Positions 1 to 5,890 of a DNA stretch of 14,736 bases are shown here, one piece after another (within the stretch, counting starts at the first letter, position 1; the number at the start of each line of letters is the position of its first letter). The position numbers and the translations under genes were made by a program. This DNA comes from Chloroflexi bacterium UBA4730 (GTDB lineage: Bacteria > Chloroflexota > Limnocylindria > P2-11E). Under the pieces are notes generated by a model that was not told the DNA's origin, did not search any database, and saw only the letters and a list, made by a program, of their open reading frames with translations. The stretch lies in contig DHJC01000059.1 of NCBI GenBank assembly GCA_002404155.1, positions 1 through 14,736 of the forward strand, in the 5' to 3' direction.

Positions 1-462
1 AAGAAGCACCGCGTCGAGGACGCCCTCTCCGCGGCCCGTGCGGCCGTCGAGGAAGGCATCCTGCCGGGCGGTGAGGTCGCGCTCCTGAACGCCGTCAAGG
101 CGCTCGACACGGTCAAGGCCGAGGGTGACGAGCTCACCGGTGTGAACATCCTCCGCCGCGCGCTCGAGGAGCCCTTCCGCCAGCTCGTGGTGAACGCCGG
201 CCAGGACGGCGGCGTCATGCTCGAGGGCGTCCGTCGCAAGCAGGCCGAGGCGAAGTCCGGCACCTGGGGCTACGACGTGATCAAGAATGAGATCGTCGAC
301 CTCGTGAAGACCGGCATCATCGACCCCGCGAAGGTCACCCGCTCCGCTCTGGAGAACGGGGCCTCCGTCGCGGCGATGATCCTCACCACCGAGGCCCTCA
401 TCACGGACCTTCCTGAGAAGGACAAGGCTCCGTCGATGCCCTCGGGTGGGATGGACTATTAG
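1..462 (+). CDS. groEL: Chaperonin GroEL (Hsp60), C-terminal part, truncated by window start
   Basis: The open frame runs from base 1 to a TAG at 460-462 and gives the last 153 residues of the 60-kDa chaperonin, which folds proteins inside a cytosolic double ring. Recognisable stretches are VEDALSAARAAVEEGI, the PGG nucleotide-binding turn followed by VALL, the long GIIDPAKVTRSALENGAS block and LTTEALITDLPEK, all of the C-terminal equatorial domain. The tail is short and ends GGMDY, without the repeated GGM motif of many GroELs. Two things are unusual. The turn that is normally GGG (E. coli 414-416 region) reads GGE. The usual N/D-A pair near E. coli N479/A480 reads D-V (GYDVIKNE). Family identity is certain. 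Whether this is the main or a secondary copy cannot be told from the fragment. Confidence 0.97.
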   Translation, partial: KKHRVEDALSAARAAVEEGILPGGEVALLNAVKALDTVKAEGDELTGVNILRRALEEPFRQLVVNAGQDGGVMLEGVRRKQAEAKSGTWGYDVIKNEIVDLVKTGIIDPAKVTRSALENGASVAAMILTTEALITDLPEKDKAPSMPSGGMDY

Positions 463-470
463 CTAGTCCA
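452..470 (+). other. Hairpin with the groEL stop codon in its loop
   Basis: TGGACTA at 452-458 and TAGTCCA at 464-470 form a perfect 7-bp stem with a 5-nt loop at 459-463. The groEL TAG stop (460-462) lies inside the loop. It is 18 nt upstream of the main terminator hairpin. The pairing is exact in the sequence; a role in mRNA 3'-end stability or stop-codon context is only inference. Confidence 0.5.
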
Positions 471-488
471 GCGACCCTTCGCGATCAG

Positions 489-526
489 AGAGGCCCGGAC
501 CGACGCACGGTCCGGGCCTCTTTATT
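489..526 (+). terminator. Rho-independent terminator of groEL
   Basis: A perfect 13-bp GC-rich stem (489-501 with 509-521) encloses a 7-nt loop and is followed by TTATT at 522-526, with T521 closing the stem. It lies 26 bp after the groEL stop and is a textbook intrinsic terminator for plus-strand transcription. The minus-strand anti-sigma gene ends with its TAA stop (522-524) within the T-rich tail. Minus-strand transcripts therefore also cross the stem, but the bases beyond it on that strand are not U-rich, so bidirectional termination is less certain. Confidence 0.9.
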
Positions 527-1265
527 GCCCTGGCGGCGCGATGCGCGACTGCATGACCAGCGGTCCTGAGCGCTTGCCCTCGGCCTGCATCTCGATCGTC
601 ACGGCGCACTGCGTGAAGTTGTCGACCGGAACGGTGAGGTCGACGCCCTGGATCGCCTGCCCGTTGGGCGTGAAGGTGGCGCCGCGCACCCAATGGCCGC
701 CCGCATCGACGAGCCAGACCGCGTACATCGTGCCGCCGGTCAACGGGCGGAGGTCGTGGAACACGACGAACGGGCTGAGGTCCGGCTTGCCCGGCGCGAA
801 CAGCGTGCCGCCAGAGCCCTGCCACTGATCGAGGCCGACCATGTACCAGTTCGTGCCGCCGTGCGAGACCTTGTCGGCGATGAGGGCGTACTCGGCCCGC
901 TCGGACTCCGCGGTACGCAGCTCGCGCAGCGAGTTGAGATCGAGCGCGAGGAGCAGGACCGCGGCGGCCGCGAGCGCGCCGACGCCGAGCCAGCCGCGCC
1001 TCGGACGGACGCTCCAGGCGGTCTCGCGCCGGGCCGGACGCGGGATCTCCGTGGATGCGGCCGACAGGATGCGCTCCTTCAGCCGCGCCGGCGGCTCGCG
1101 CAAGGCCACCATGTCCGGCAACGCGTTCACGACCGTCGCGATGTCCGCCAGCTCCTCGCGGCAGGCGGGGCATCCGGCAAGGTGCGCTGTCACACCGTCG
1201 GCCTCGCCTGGACCCAGTGCTCCCAGGGCGTACAGCTCGAGGTCGTCGGTCACGTGTTCGGTCAC
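522..1265 (-). CDS. RskA-family membrane anti-sigma factor with zinc-finger domain
   Basis: A 247-residue protein whose N-terminus carries the anti-sigma zinc-finger signature H28-x3-C32-x2-C35, with an upstream His4 as possible fourth ligand, and the YALGAL stretch typical of SigK-type anti-sigma factors. A single membrane helix spans about residues 92-110, following a basic stretch (RPRR) on the cytoplasmic side. Residues ~125-247 form the extracytoplasmic RskA-like domain. In the known family the cytoplasmic domain holds the cognate sigma factor until regulated proteolysis releases it. The GTG start (1263-1265) overlaps the TGA of the upstream sigma gene as GTGA, so translation is probably coupled and the two partners are made in proportion. 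The signal sensed by the outer domain cannot be read from the sequence. Confidence 0.9.
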   Translation of the reverse strand: MTEHVTDDLELYALGALGPGEADGVTAHLAGCPACREELADIATVVNALPDMVALREPPARLKERILSAASTEIPRPARRETAWSVRPRRGWLGVGALAAAAVLLLALDLNSLRELRTAESERAEYALIADKVSHGGTNWYMVGLDQWQGSGGTLFAPGKPDLSPFVVFHDLRPLTGGTMYAVWLVDAGGHWVRGATFTPNGQAIQGVDLTVPVDNFTQCAVTIEMQAEGKRSGPLVMQSRIAPPGQ

Positions 1266-1819
1266 GCCCGGGTCCCTTCGAGCGCGCGACGCATCTTTTG
1301 CAGGCCGATCCGCATGCGACCCTTCACGGTCCCGAGCGGGACGCCCATGAGCGCTGCGAGCTCGACGTGGGTGTACCCGCCGAAGTAAGCGAGCTCGATC
1401 GTCCGTCGCTGCGCGTCGGGCAGGGCCTGGAGCGCGAGCCGCACGGTCTGCTGCTCGACGTTCTTCTCGGCCATCAGGGCGGTGTCTTCGTCGGCCGCCC
1501 GCCGCTCCGCGACCTCGAGCGGCGCCGGGCGGAAGGCCGTCTTGCGGCGGAGAACGTCGACCGCCCGGTGGTGGACGATCGACAGGAGCCAGCCGCGCGG
1601 ATTACCGCGCTCGCGCCGGTAGGTCGCGGCGCCGCGCCACGCCGAGATGTACGCGTCGTGGACCACGTCCTCGGCCGCCTCGCTCTCGCCGAGGATCCGG
1701 TACGCGAGGGCGTACGCCAAGCGGCCATAGCGGTCGTAGAGCGCGGCCAAAGCGGACAGGTCACGCGCGGCCAGCGCGGCCATCAGGACATCGTCCGCCG
1801 GGGGTGTGTCAGCCGCCAT
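1262..1819 (-). CDS. ECF-type RNA polymerase sigma factor (SigK-like)
   Basis: A 185-residue sigma-70 family protein with only regions 2 and 4. Region 2 lies at ~24-92 (ALYDRYGRLAYALAYRIL, AEDVVHDAYISAW, NPRGWLLSIVHHRAVDVLRR). Region 4 lies at ~126-178 (LPDAQRRTIELAYFGGYTHVELAALMGVPLGTVKGRMRIGLQKMRRAL), whose helix-turn-helix reads the -35 element. Length and layout match group 4 (ECF) sigma factors. It is followed with a 4-bp overlap by an RskA-type anti-sigma factor, which supports the SigK/ECF19-like assignment. The ATG at 1819 is supported by a TACAGT box exactly 6 nt upstream, so the mRNA may be leaderless. I saw no convincing ECF-type -35/-10 pair that would show autoregulation. Confidence 0.93.
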   Translation of the reverse strand: MAADTPPADDVLMAALAARDLSALAALYDRYGRLAYALAYRILGESEAAEDVVHDAYISAWRGAATYRRERGNPRGWLLSIVHHRAVDVLRRKTAFRPAPLEVAERRAADEDTALMAEKNVEQQTVRLALQALPDAQRRTIELAYFGGYTHVELAALMGVPLGTVKGRMRIGLQKMRRALEGTRA

Positions 1820-1825
1820 TCAGCC

Positions 1826-1831
1826 ACTGTA
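1826..1831 (-). promoter_or_regulatory. Putative -10 box of leaderless sigma-factor mRNA
   Basis: Read on the minus strand the bases are TACAGT, then six nucleotides (GGCTGA), then the ATG at 1819. TANNNT followed by 6 nt puts the expected transcription start on the A of the start codon. There is no Shine-Dalgarno sequence. The same arrangement occurs at four other starts in this window. Confidence 0.6.
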
Positions 1832-1901
1832 CGCAGGGCGAACGGCGCTGGATGCGGGGGACAAGAAGCGACCCGAGCGACCTGCCTCCGTGCCCTGCCG
1901 C

Positions 1902-1913
1902 AGCTTCAAAGCT
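1902..1913. repeat. Short inverted repeat AGCTT-CA-AAGCT
   Basis: Two perfect 5-bp arms separated by 2 bp form a 12-bp near-palindrome, about 85 bp upstream of the sigma-factor start. Its size would suit a dimeric regulator, but a repeat this short can arise by chance and no regulator is identified. Confidence 0.3.
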
Positions 1914-1961
1914 CTGCAGCTTGGCCGTGGAGCCGATCCTCGATATCCTCTCGGACCGCCT

Positions 1962-2017
1962 TTGATGCTATCTCCGGTTGCGCTCCTGAGGCCCAGCTCC
2001 GTTGATGGAATCTCCGG
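1962..2017. repeat. 16-bp imperfect direct repeat, 40 bp apart
   Basis: TTGATGCTATCTCCGG (1962-1977) and TTGATGGAATCTCCGG (2002-2017) differ at only two central positions. The copies start exactly 40 bp apart, close to four helical turns. They lie 140-200 bp upstream of the sigma gene and 190-250 bp upstream of uvrD. Tandem operators for an unknown regulator are possible, but no matching regulator is encoded here. Confidence 0.4.
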
Positions 2018-2089
2018 ATCCGTTCCTCTTGGCAGACCCCTCGGGTCGCGGTGAAACATAGCTGCGCACCGGCCAGGCGAACAACGGCT

Positions 2090-2163
2090 TTATCCACGAA
2101 TCGACGACCGCGCGAGGCGATGTTGTCCACGTCCCGCGGAAACTTTTCCACCGTCTATCCACC
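2090..2163 (+). promoter_or_regulatory. Cluster of four DnaA-box-like 9-mers
   Basis: TTATCCACG (2090-2098), TTGTCCACG (2123-2131), TTTTCCACC (2144-2152) and CTATCCACC (2155-2163) all point the same way. The DnaA consensus is TTATCCACA, and TTGTCCACA is common in GC-rich genomes. The core T-N-TCCAC is kept in all four. The ninth base is never A, and the first base of the fourth box is C. Starts are 33, 21 and 11 bp apart, near whole helical turns. The group lies about 120 to 48 bp upstream of the predicted uvrD transcription start. DnaA control of uvrD, or a DnaA-binding locus, is inference. I found no dnaA or dnaN in the window, so an origin is not claimed. Confidence 0.5.
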
Positions 2164-2198
2164 TGACCGCATCGGCGTCATCCGGCGACCGCGATACC

Positions 2199-2204
2199 TA
2201 CCAT
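2199..2204 (+). promoter_or_regulatory. Putative -10 box of uvrD/pcrA
   Basis: TACCAT (TANNNT) is followed by six nucleotides (CGAATG) and then a GTG at 2211, so transcription would begin at that GTG. This favours GTG 2211 over ATG 2208 as the start codon, giving a protein one residue shorter. No Shine-Dalgarno sequence lies upstream of either codon. Confidence 0.5.
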
Positions 2205-2207
2205 CGA

Positions 2208-4490
2208 ATGGTGCGTCCCGACCCGATCCTCGACGTCCTCAATCCGGAGCAGCGTGCCGCGGTGACCCACCCCGCTGGCCCGCTCCTCATCCTCGCCGGG
2301 GCCGGGTCGGGCAAGACACGGGCGCTCACGCACCGGATCGCCTACCTCGTCCGGGATCTGAACGTGCCGGCCCGGAAGATCCTCGCCGTCACGTTCACCA
2401 ACAAGGCGGCGAAGGAGATGCGCGGCCGCCTGCAGAAGCTCCTGGGCGACGCCGCCCTCGCCGATCTCACAGCCGGCACGTTCCACGCCTTCTGCGCCCG
2501 GCTCCTGCGCCGGGACGGCCCGGAGGTCGGGCTCGACCGAGGCTTCGCGATCTACGACACCGCCGACCAGCGGGCCCTCCTCCGGCAGGCGATGGGCGAC
2601 GCCGGCGTCTCGGAACGGCTGTTCTCTCCCGGCGCGGTCGGTGCGGTCATCTCCGGTGCCAAGAACGAGCTCCGCGGCCCGGCCGACCTCGCCAACGAGG
2701 CGCGGGGGCAGCTTGACCGGGTCAGCGCCACGGTCTGGAGCCGTTACGACGCGCTCTTGAAGGAGAACAACGCGGTCGATTTCGACGATCTCCTGGTCCT
2801 GCCGTGCCGCCTGTTCGAGACGAGCGACCGCGCGCTCGAGAAGTGGCAGGACCGCTACGACCACATCCTCGTCGACGAGTACCAGGACACGAACCGCGCC
2901 CAGTACGTTCTGCTCCGCTACCTCGCCGGCGCCAAGCAGAACCTCTGTGTCGTCGGCGACGACGACCAATCGGTCTTCTCGTGGCGCGGCGCCGACGTCC
3001 GGAACATCCTCGACTTCGAGCGCGACTACCCGGACGCGACCGTCGTAAAGCTCGAGCAGAACTACCGGAGCACCCAGCGGATCCTGGACGCGGCGCACAG
3101 CGTGGTGCGCAACAACGCCGCCCGGAAGGAGAAGACGCTCTGGACCGAGCGGAAGGGCGGCGAGCCCGTGATCGTGATCCAGGCGCACGACCAGCATCAC
3201 GAGGCCGAGACGATCGCGCGCGAGATCGAGCGCCTTCGCCGCGAGGGGCAGGTCACGTCCGCCCGCGACGTCGCGGTGCTGTACCGGACGAACGCCCAAT
3301 CACGCGCGATCGAGGACGTGTTCCGCGGATTCGGGCTCGCCTACCAGGTGGTCGGCGGCGTCTCGTTCTACGCGCGGCGCGAGGTGAAGGACGTGCTCGC
3401 GTACCTCCGGCTGCTGCGGAATCCGGTCGACAGCGTGGCGATCGCGCGGGTGCTGAACACGCCGCCGCGCGGCATCGGCGCAAAGGGCCAGGCCGGGCTC
3501 GCCGCGTTCGCGAAGGAGCGTGGCGTCCCCATCGCGGAGGCGCTCCTGGACGCCGAGCACGCGCCGGAGATCCCGAAGCGGCAGGCCGCCGCGATGGTCG
3601 CGTTCGGCCGGCTGCTGGCGCGGATCCGCGACGAGCTGCTCCTGAAGGATCTCCCGGACATCGTCGACGAGGTCGTGCGCGCGACCGGGTATGGCGCGTA
3701 CCTGAAGGACGGGACCGAGGACGGCGAGGAGCGCTACGCGAACGTGCTCGAGCTTCGCACGATCGCCGAGGACTACGTGAACCTGCCCCGTGACGAGCAG
3801 CTGCCCTCGTTCATGGAGGAGGTCGCCCTCGTCTCCGACGTCGACGAGTTCGCCGAGGCAACGCCCGCGGCGACGCTCATCACGATGCACGCGGTGAAGG
3901 GTCTGGAGTTCCCGATCGTGTTCGTCACCGGCATGGAGGAAGGCGTGTTCCCCCACAACCGCTCGCTCGAGGACGAGCGGCAGCTCGAGGAGGAGCGCCG
4001 GCTCTGCTACGTCGCGATCACCCGCGCGATGCACCGGTGCTACCTGACGTTCGCGCGGCGCCGGCAGCTGTTCGGCCGGACCAACGAGAACCCGCCGTCG
4101 CGCTTCCTCCGGGAGCTTCCGGAAGACATCGAGCTGCGCGGCGAGATCGAGACCGAGGAGCGCGACCGCTGGGAGGATCTCGACTGGGCGCGCGGTCGTG
4201 CGCGCTACGAAGAGCGACGCGCGCAGCGACACGCCGCGGCGCTCGCCGATCTCCCGCCGACCTGGAATGGTCGGGAGCCGAGCGCCGCGCAGGTGAACCG
4301 CGCGGCGCACGTCGCCGCGACCGGCGAGACGCGCTTTCGCGCGGGTGATCACGTGACCCATCCGGCGTTCGGCGCGGGCATCGTCGTGTCGAGCGCGGTA
4401 CGACCCGACGACGAAGAGGTGACCGTGGCGTTCGCCGGCAAGGGTGTGAAGAAGCTCATGGCGAGCTTCGCCGGATTGACGAAGAGTTAG
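2208..4490 (+). CDS. pcrA: ATP-dependent 3'-5' DNA helicase, PcrA/UvrD (SF1A)
   Basis: A 760-residue superfamily 1 helicase that unwinds DNA during nucleotide excision repair, mismatch repair and removal of replication or transcription roadblocks. All core motifs are present: Q motif LNPEQRAAV (11-19), Walker A AGAGSGKT (30-37), Ia VTFTNKAAKEM (61-71), Walker B VDEYQD (222-227), III VVGDDDQSVFSWRGA (248-262), IV LEQNYRST (282-289), V ITMHAVKGLEFP (558-569) and VI EEERRLCYVAITRA (594-607). Residues ~710-760 (FRAGDHVTHPAFGAGIVVS, VAFAGKGVKKLMASFAGL) match the C-terminal Tudor-like domain that binds RNA polymerase in PcrA/UvrD. Length is normal and the protein looks intact. The in-frame GTG at 2211 is an equally or more likely start. 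The upstream DNA carries a DnaA-box-like cluster. Confidence 0.97.
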   Translation: MVRPDPILDVLNPEQRAAVTHPAGPLLILAGAGSGKTRALTHRIAYLVRDLNVPARKILAVTFTNKAAKEMRGRLQKLLGDAALADLTAGTFHAFCARLLRRDGPEVGLDRGFAIYDTADQRALLRQAMGDAGVSERLFSPGAVGAVISGAKNELRGPADLANEARGQLDRVSATVWSRYDALLKENNAVDFDDLLVLPCRLFETSDRALEKWQDRYDHILVDEYQDTNRAQYVLLRYLAGAKQNLCVVGDDDQSVFSWRGADVRNILDFERDYPDATVVKLEQNYRSTQRILDAAHSVVRNNAARKEKTLWTERKGGEPVIVIQAHDQHHEAETIAREIERLRREGQVTSARDVAVLYRTNAQSRAIEDVFRGFGLAYQVVGGVSFYARREVKDVLAYLRLLRNPVDSVAIARVLNTPPRGIGAKGQAGLAAFAKERGVPIAEALLDAEHAPEIPKRQAAAMVAFGRLLARIRDELLLKDLPDIVDEVVRATGYGAYLKDGTEDGEERYANVLELRTIAEDYVNLPRDEQLPSFMEEVALVSDVDEFAEATPAATLITMHAVKGLEFPIVFVTGMEEGVFPHNRSLEDERQLEEERRLCYVAITRAMHRCYLTFARRRQLFGRTNENPPSRFLRELPEDIELRGEIETEERDRWEDLDWARGRARYEERRAQRHAAALADLPPTWNGREPSAAQVNRAAHVAATGETRFRAGDHVTHPAFGAGIVVSSAVRPDDEEVTVAFAGKGVKKLMASFAGLTKS

Positions 4491-4499
4491 CGGAGCGGA

Positions 4500-5783
4500 C
4501 TAGTGCAAGGGGCTCGGCAGGACGCGGGTCCAGGTACGGCCACCGTCGCCGGTTTCGGCGAGGAAGCCTCCGTCGTATCCGAGATAGTTACCAACCGCCC
4601 AGGCGACCGCAGGGTCATTTGGCGACGAAACCTCCCGGACATCCCAGCTTCCCTGCGCGTCGCCGCCAGAACGGATCCAACTGCGCCCGCCATCGCTGCT
4701 CGCGACCACGCCGCCATGTCCGCTGCCAGCGCCCGCGCCGACGGTGATCCACCCGCTCCAGTCCGCCGAGCGACTGCTGAACACGATCCGGTCGAAGAAG
4801 CCGCCCCCGGAAACCTGCCGATCGGGCGACACATCCGTCGGCACAAGAAGCTGCGCACGTGTTTCCCACGTGGCGCCGCCATCCGACGTCGCGTACACGC
4901 TGTATGCCGAAGCGTCGCAGCCGCTCATCCCGCAACGCTCGAGATCGCTCCCGAGCGCCCACCCTTCACGGGCGTTGGCGAACGACACAGCGAATCGAGG
5001 CAACCCGCCGTCCGCGTGGAATTGCCGCGTCCAGCTTGCGCCGCCATTTGTCGTGACGAGGATCTCCGCGACGTTCTTCGGCCCGGACATGTTCGTGTAT
5101 GAAGCGGCCCACCCCAGTGTGGCGCTGACGAAGACCATGTTCGTCACGAACGAGGGCAGCTCACCGATCGCGTTCCAGGTGGTTCCGTCCGTGGTCGAGC
5201 GCACGCGCACCGAACACGTCGCGACCGTGCAGCCCTGCCCGTACTCCGCGACCCACGCATGGCGCGCATCGAGCGCGTAGAACGCGCGGAGGCTCGCGCC
5301 GACTGCGCTCCACGGCCAGGACCACTGCGGGGTCCACGACCGACCGCCGTCGGTCGTGCCGTAGATCACCGATCGGCAGGGCGCCCCTGGCGCGGCGCAA
5401 CCACCCGAGGGCGGTCGGTCGTCGCCGACGAACCAGCCATGCGAGCGATCCACGAACCGCAGGGTCGCATTCGCGACGTCCGTCGGCGGCAGCGGGCGCC
5501 GATTCCACGATCGCCCGTCCTCGGTATGCAAGAGGAACGCGTCAGTCCGCTGGCTCGCTGAGATCCAGAGCTCGAATGGTGCGACTTGGCTGATGCCCCA
5601 GTAGTTCACGACGTCATCGTTCGGCGTCGGTTTCGCCGGATTGCGGGAAGGACCGACTGGCGACGCCGGCGCCGACAGCGTGGTCGCTGGCGTCGGCGCG
5701 GGGCTGGCGGTCCCGGCTGCCGGCATGCTGCATGACGCAACAACGAGCGCGGCGAGGGCGATGGCGACCCGACGGATGCTCAC
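4500..5783 (-). CDS. Secreted lipoprotein with seven Asp-box repeats (YCF48/sortilin-like beta-propeller)
   Basis: A 427-residue protein with a lipoprotein signal: basic MSIRR, a hydrophobic stretch, then lipobox V-A-S-C with Cys18 as lipidation site. A Pro/Ala/Thr/Ser-rich linker (~19-55) follows. Seven Asp-box motifs ([ST]-x-D-G-G-x-[ST]-W or close variants) occur near residues 87, 143, 197, 244, 299, 362 and 411, spaced 47-63 residues apart. Together they would make one seven-bladed propeller of the kind in HCF136/YCF48, sortilin and BNR proteins. Three nearby Cys pairs (129/136, 185/190, 284/289) could form disulfide-closed loops. No sialidase or glycosidase catalytic residues are evident, so an enzyme activity is not assigned; assembly, binding or sensing at the outer face of the membrane is inferred. 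The GTG start is supported by TAGCCT 6 nt upstream. It converges on uvrD with a 9-bp gap and no clear terminator. Confidence 0.88.
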   Translation of the reverse strand: MSIRRVAIALAALVVASCSMPAAGTASPAPTPATTLSAPASPVGPSRNPAKPTPNDDVVNYWGISQVAPFELWISASQRTDAFLLHTEDGRSWNRRPLPPTDVANATLRFVDRSHGWFVGDDRPPSGGCAAPGAPCRSVIYGTTDGGRSWTPQWSWPWSAVGASLRAFYALDARHAWVAEYGQGCTVATCSVRVRSTTDGTTWNAIGELPSFVTNMVFVSATLGWAASYTNMSGPKNVAEILVTTNGGASWTRQFHADGGLPRFAVSFANAREGWALGSDLERCGMSGCDASAYSVYATSDGGATWETRAQLLVPTDVSPDRQVSGGGFFDRIVFSSRSADWSGWITVGAGAGSGHGGVVASSDGGRSWIRSGGDAQGSWDVREVSSPNDPAVAWAVGNYLGYDGGFLAETGDGGRTWTRVLPSPLH

Positions 5784-5835
5784 TCGTTGAGGCTAGGAGA
5801 ACCTCGCTTAGGGGTCGTGACCGTTGCGTCATGCA
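5729..5835. repeat. 13-bp perfect inverted repeat across the lipoprotein 5' end and ligA upstream region
   Basis: TGCATGACGCAAC at 5729-5741 is exactly complementary to GTTGCGTCATGCA at 5823-5835, with 81 bp between them. The left arm lies in the lipoprotein gene and encodes its lipobox (V-A-S-C). The right arm is in the 107-bp divergent intergenic region, 56 bp before the ligA ATG. The right arm also contains its own smaller hairpin, CGTTGC(5822-5827)-GTCAT-GCAACG(5833-5838). Function is unknown. Confidence 0.5.
5790..5795 (-). promoter_or_regulatory. Putative -10 box of leaderless lipoprotein mRNA
   Basis: On the minus strand TAGCCT is followed by CAACGA and then the GTG at 5783, the same TANNNT-N6-start arrangement as at four other starts here. 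It supports the GTG as the true start in the absence of a Shine-Dalgarno sequence. Confidence 0.55.
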
Positions 5836-5890
5836 ACGCAGGGCCAAGTCGTACACGCGCGATACGAGTTCCTTTGGGAGAATCAGCACG

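Larger units (their letters stand above)
1820..2207. other. 388-bp divergent intergenic region between sigma factor and uvrD
   Basis: No credible coding frame was seen; the short frames here lack family signatures. From left to right it holds the sigma-factor -10 box (1826-1831), a 12-bp inverted repeat AGCTT-CA-AAGCT at 1902-1913, a 16-bp direct repeat at 1962 and 2002, four DnaA-box-like 9-mers between 2090 and 2163, and a TACCAT box at 2199-2204 for uvrD. By eye it is less GC-rich than the flanking genes. It is unusually long for a window in which most gene gaps are under 110 bp, which suggests a regulatory role. Confidence 0.6.

Noticed and set aside
1055..2005. 316-codon plus-strand frame across the anti-sigma and sigma genes
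   Set aside because: Antisense to two clear family members; Arg/Ala/Pro-rich shadow typical of high-GC DNA.
1820..2207. Full chromosomal replication origin (oriC)
   Set aside because: The DnaA-box-like cluster is suggestive, but there is no AT-rich unwinding element visible, no dnaA or dnaN nearby and no box matches the consensus in all nine positions.
2178..4361. Two long minus-strand open frames (3299-2178 and 4361-3300) opposite uvrD
   Set aside because: They lie entirely antisense to a helicase with every motif intact, and their translations are low-complexity Arg/Val/Glu/Asp-rich text with no family signature; GC-rich third positions create such frames.
5732..5890. 53-residue N-terminal extension of LigA
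   Set aside because: It would overlap the divergent lipoprotein gene, does not resemble LigA N-termini, and ATG 5891 has a purine-rich site 9 nt upstream.
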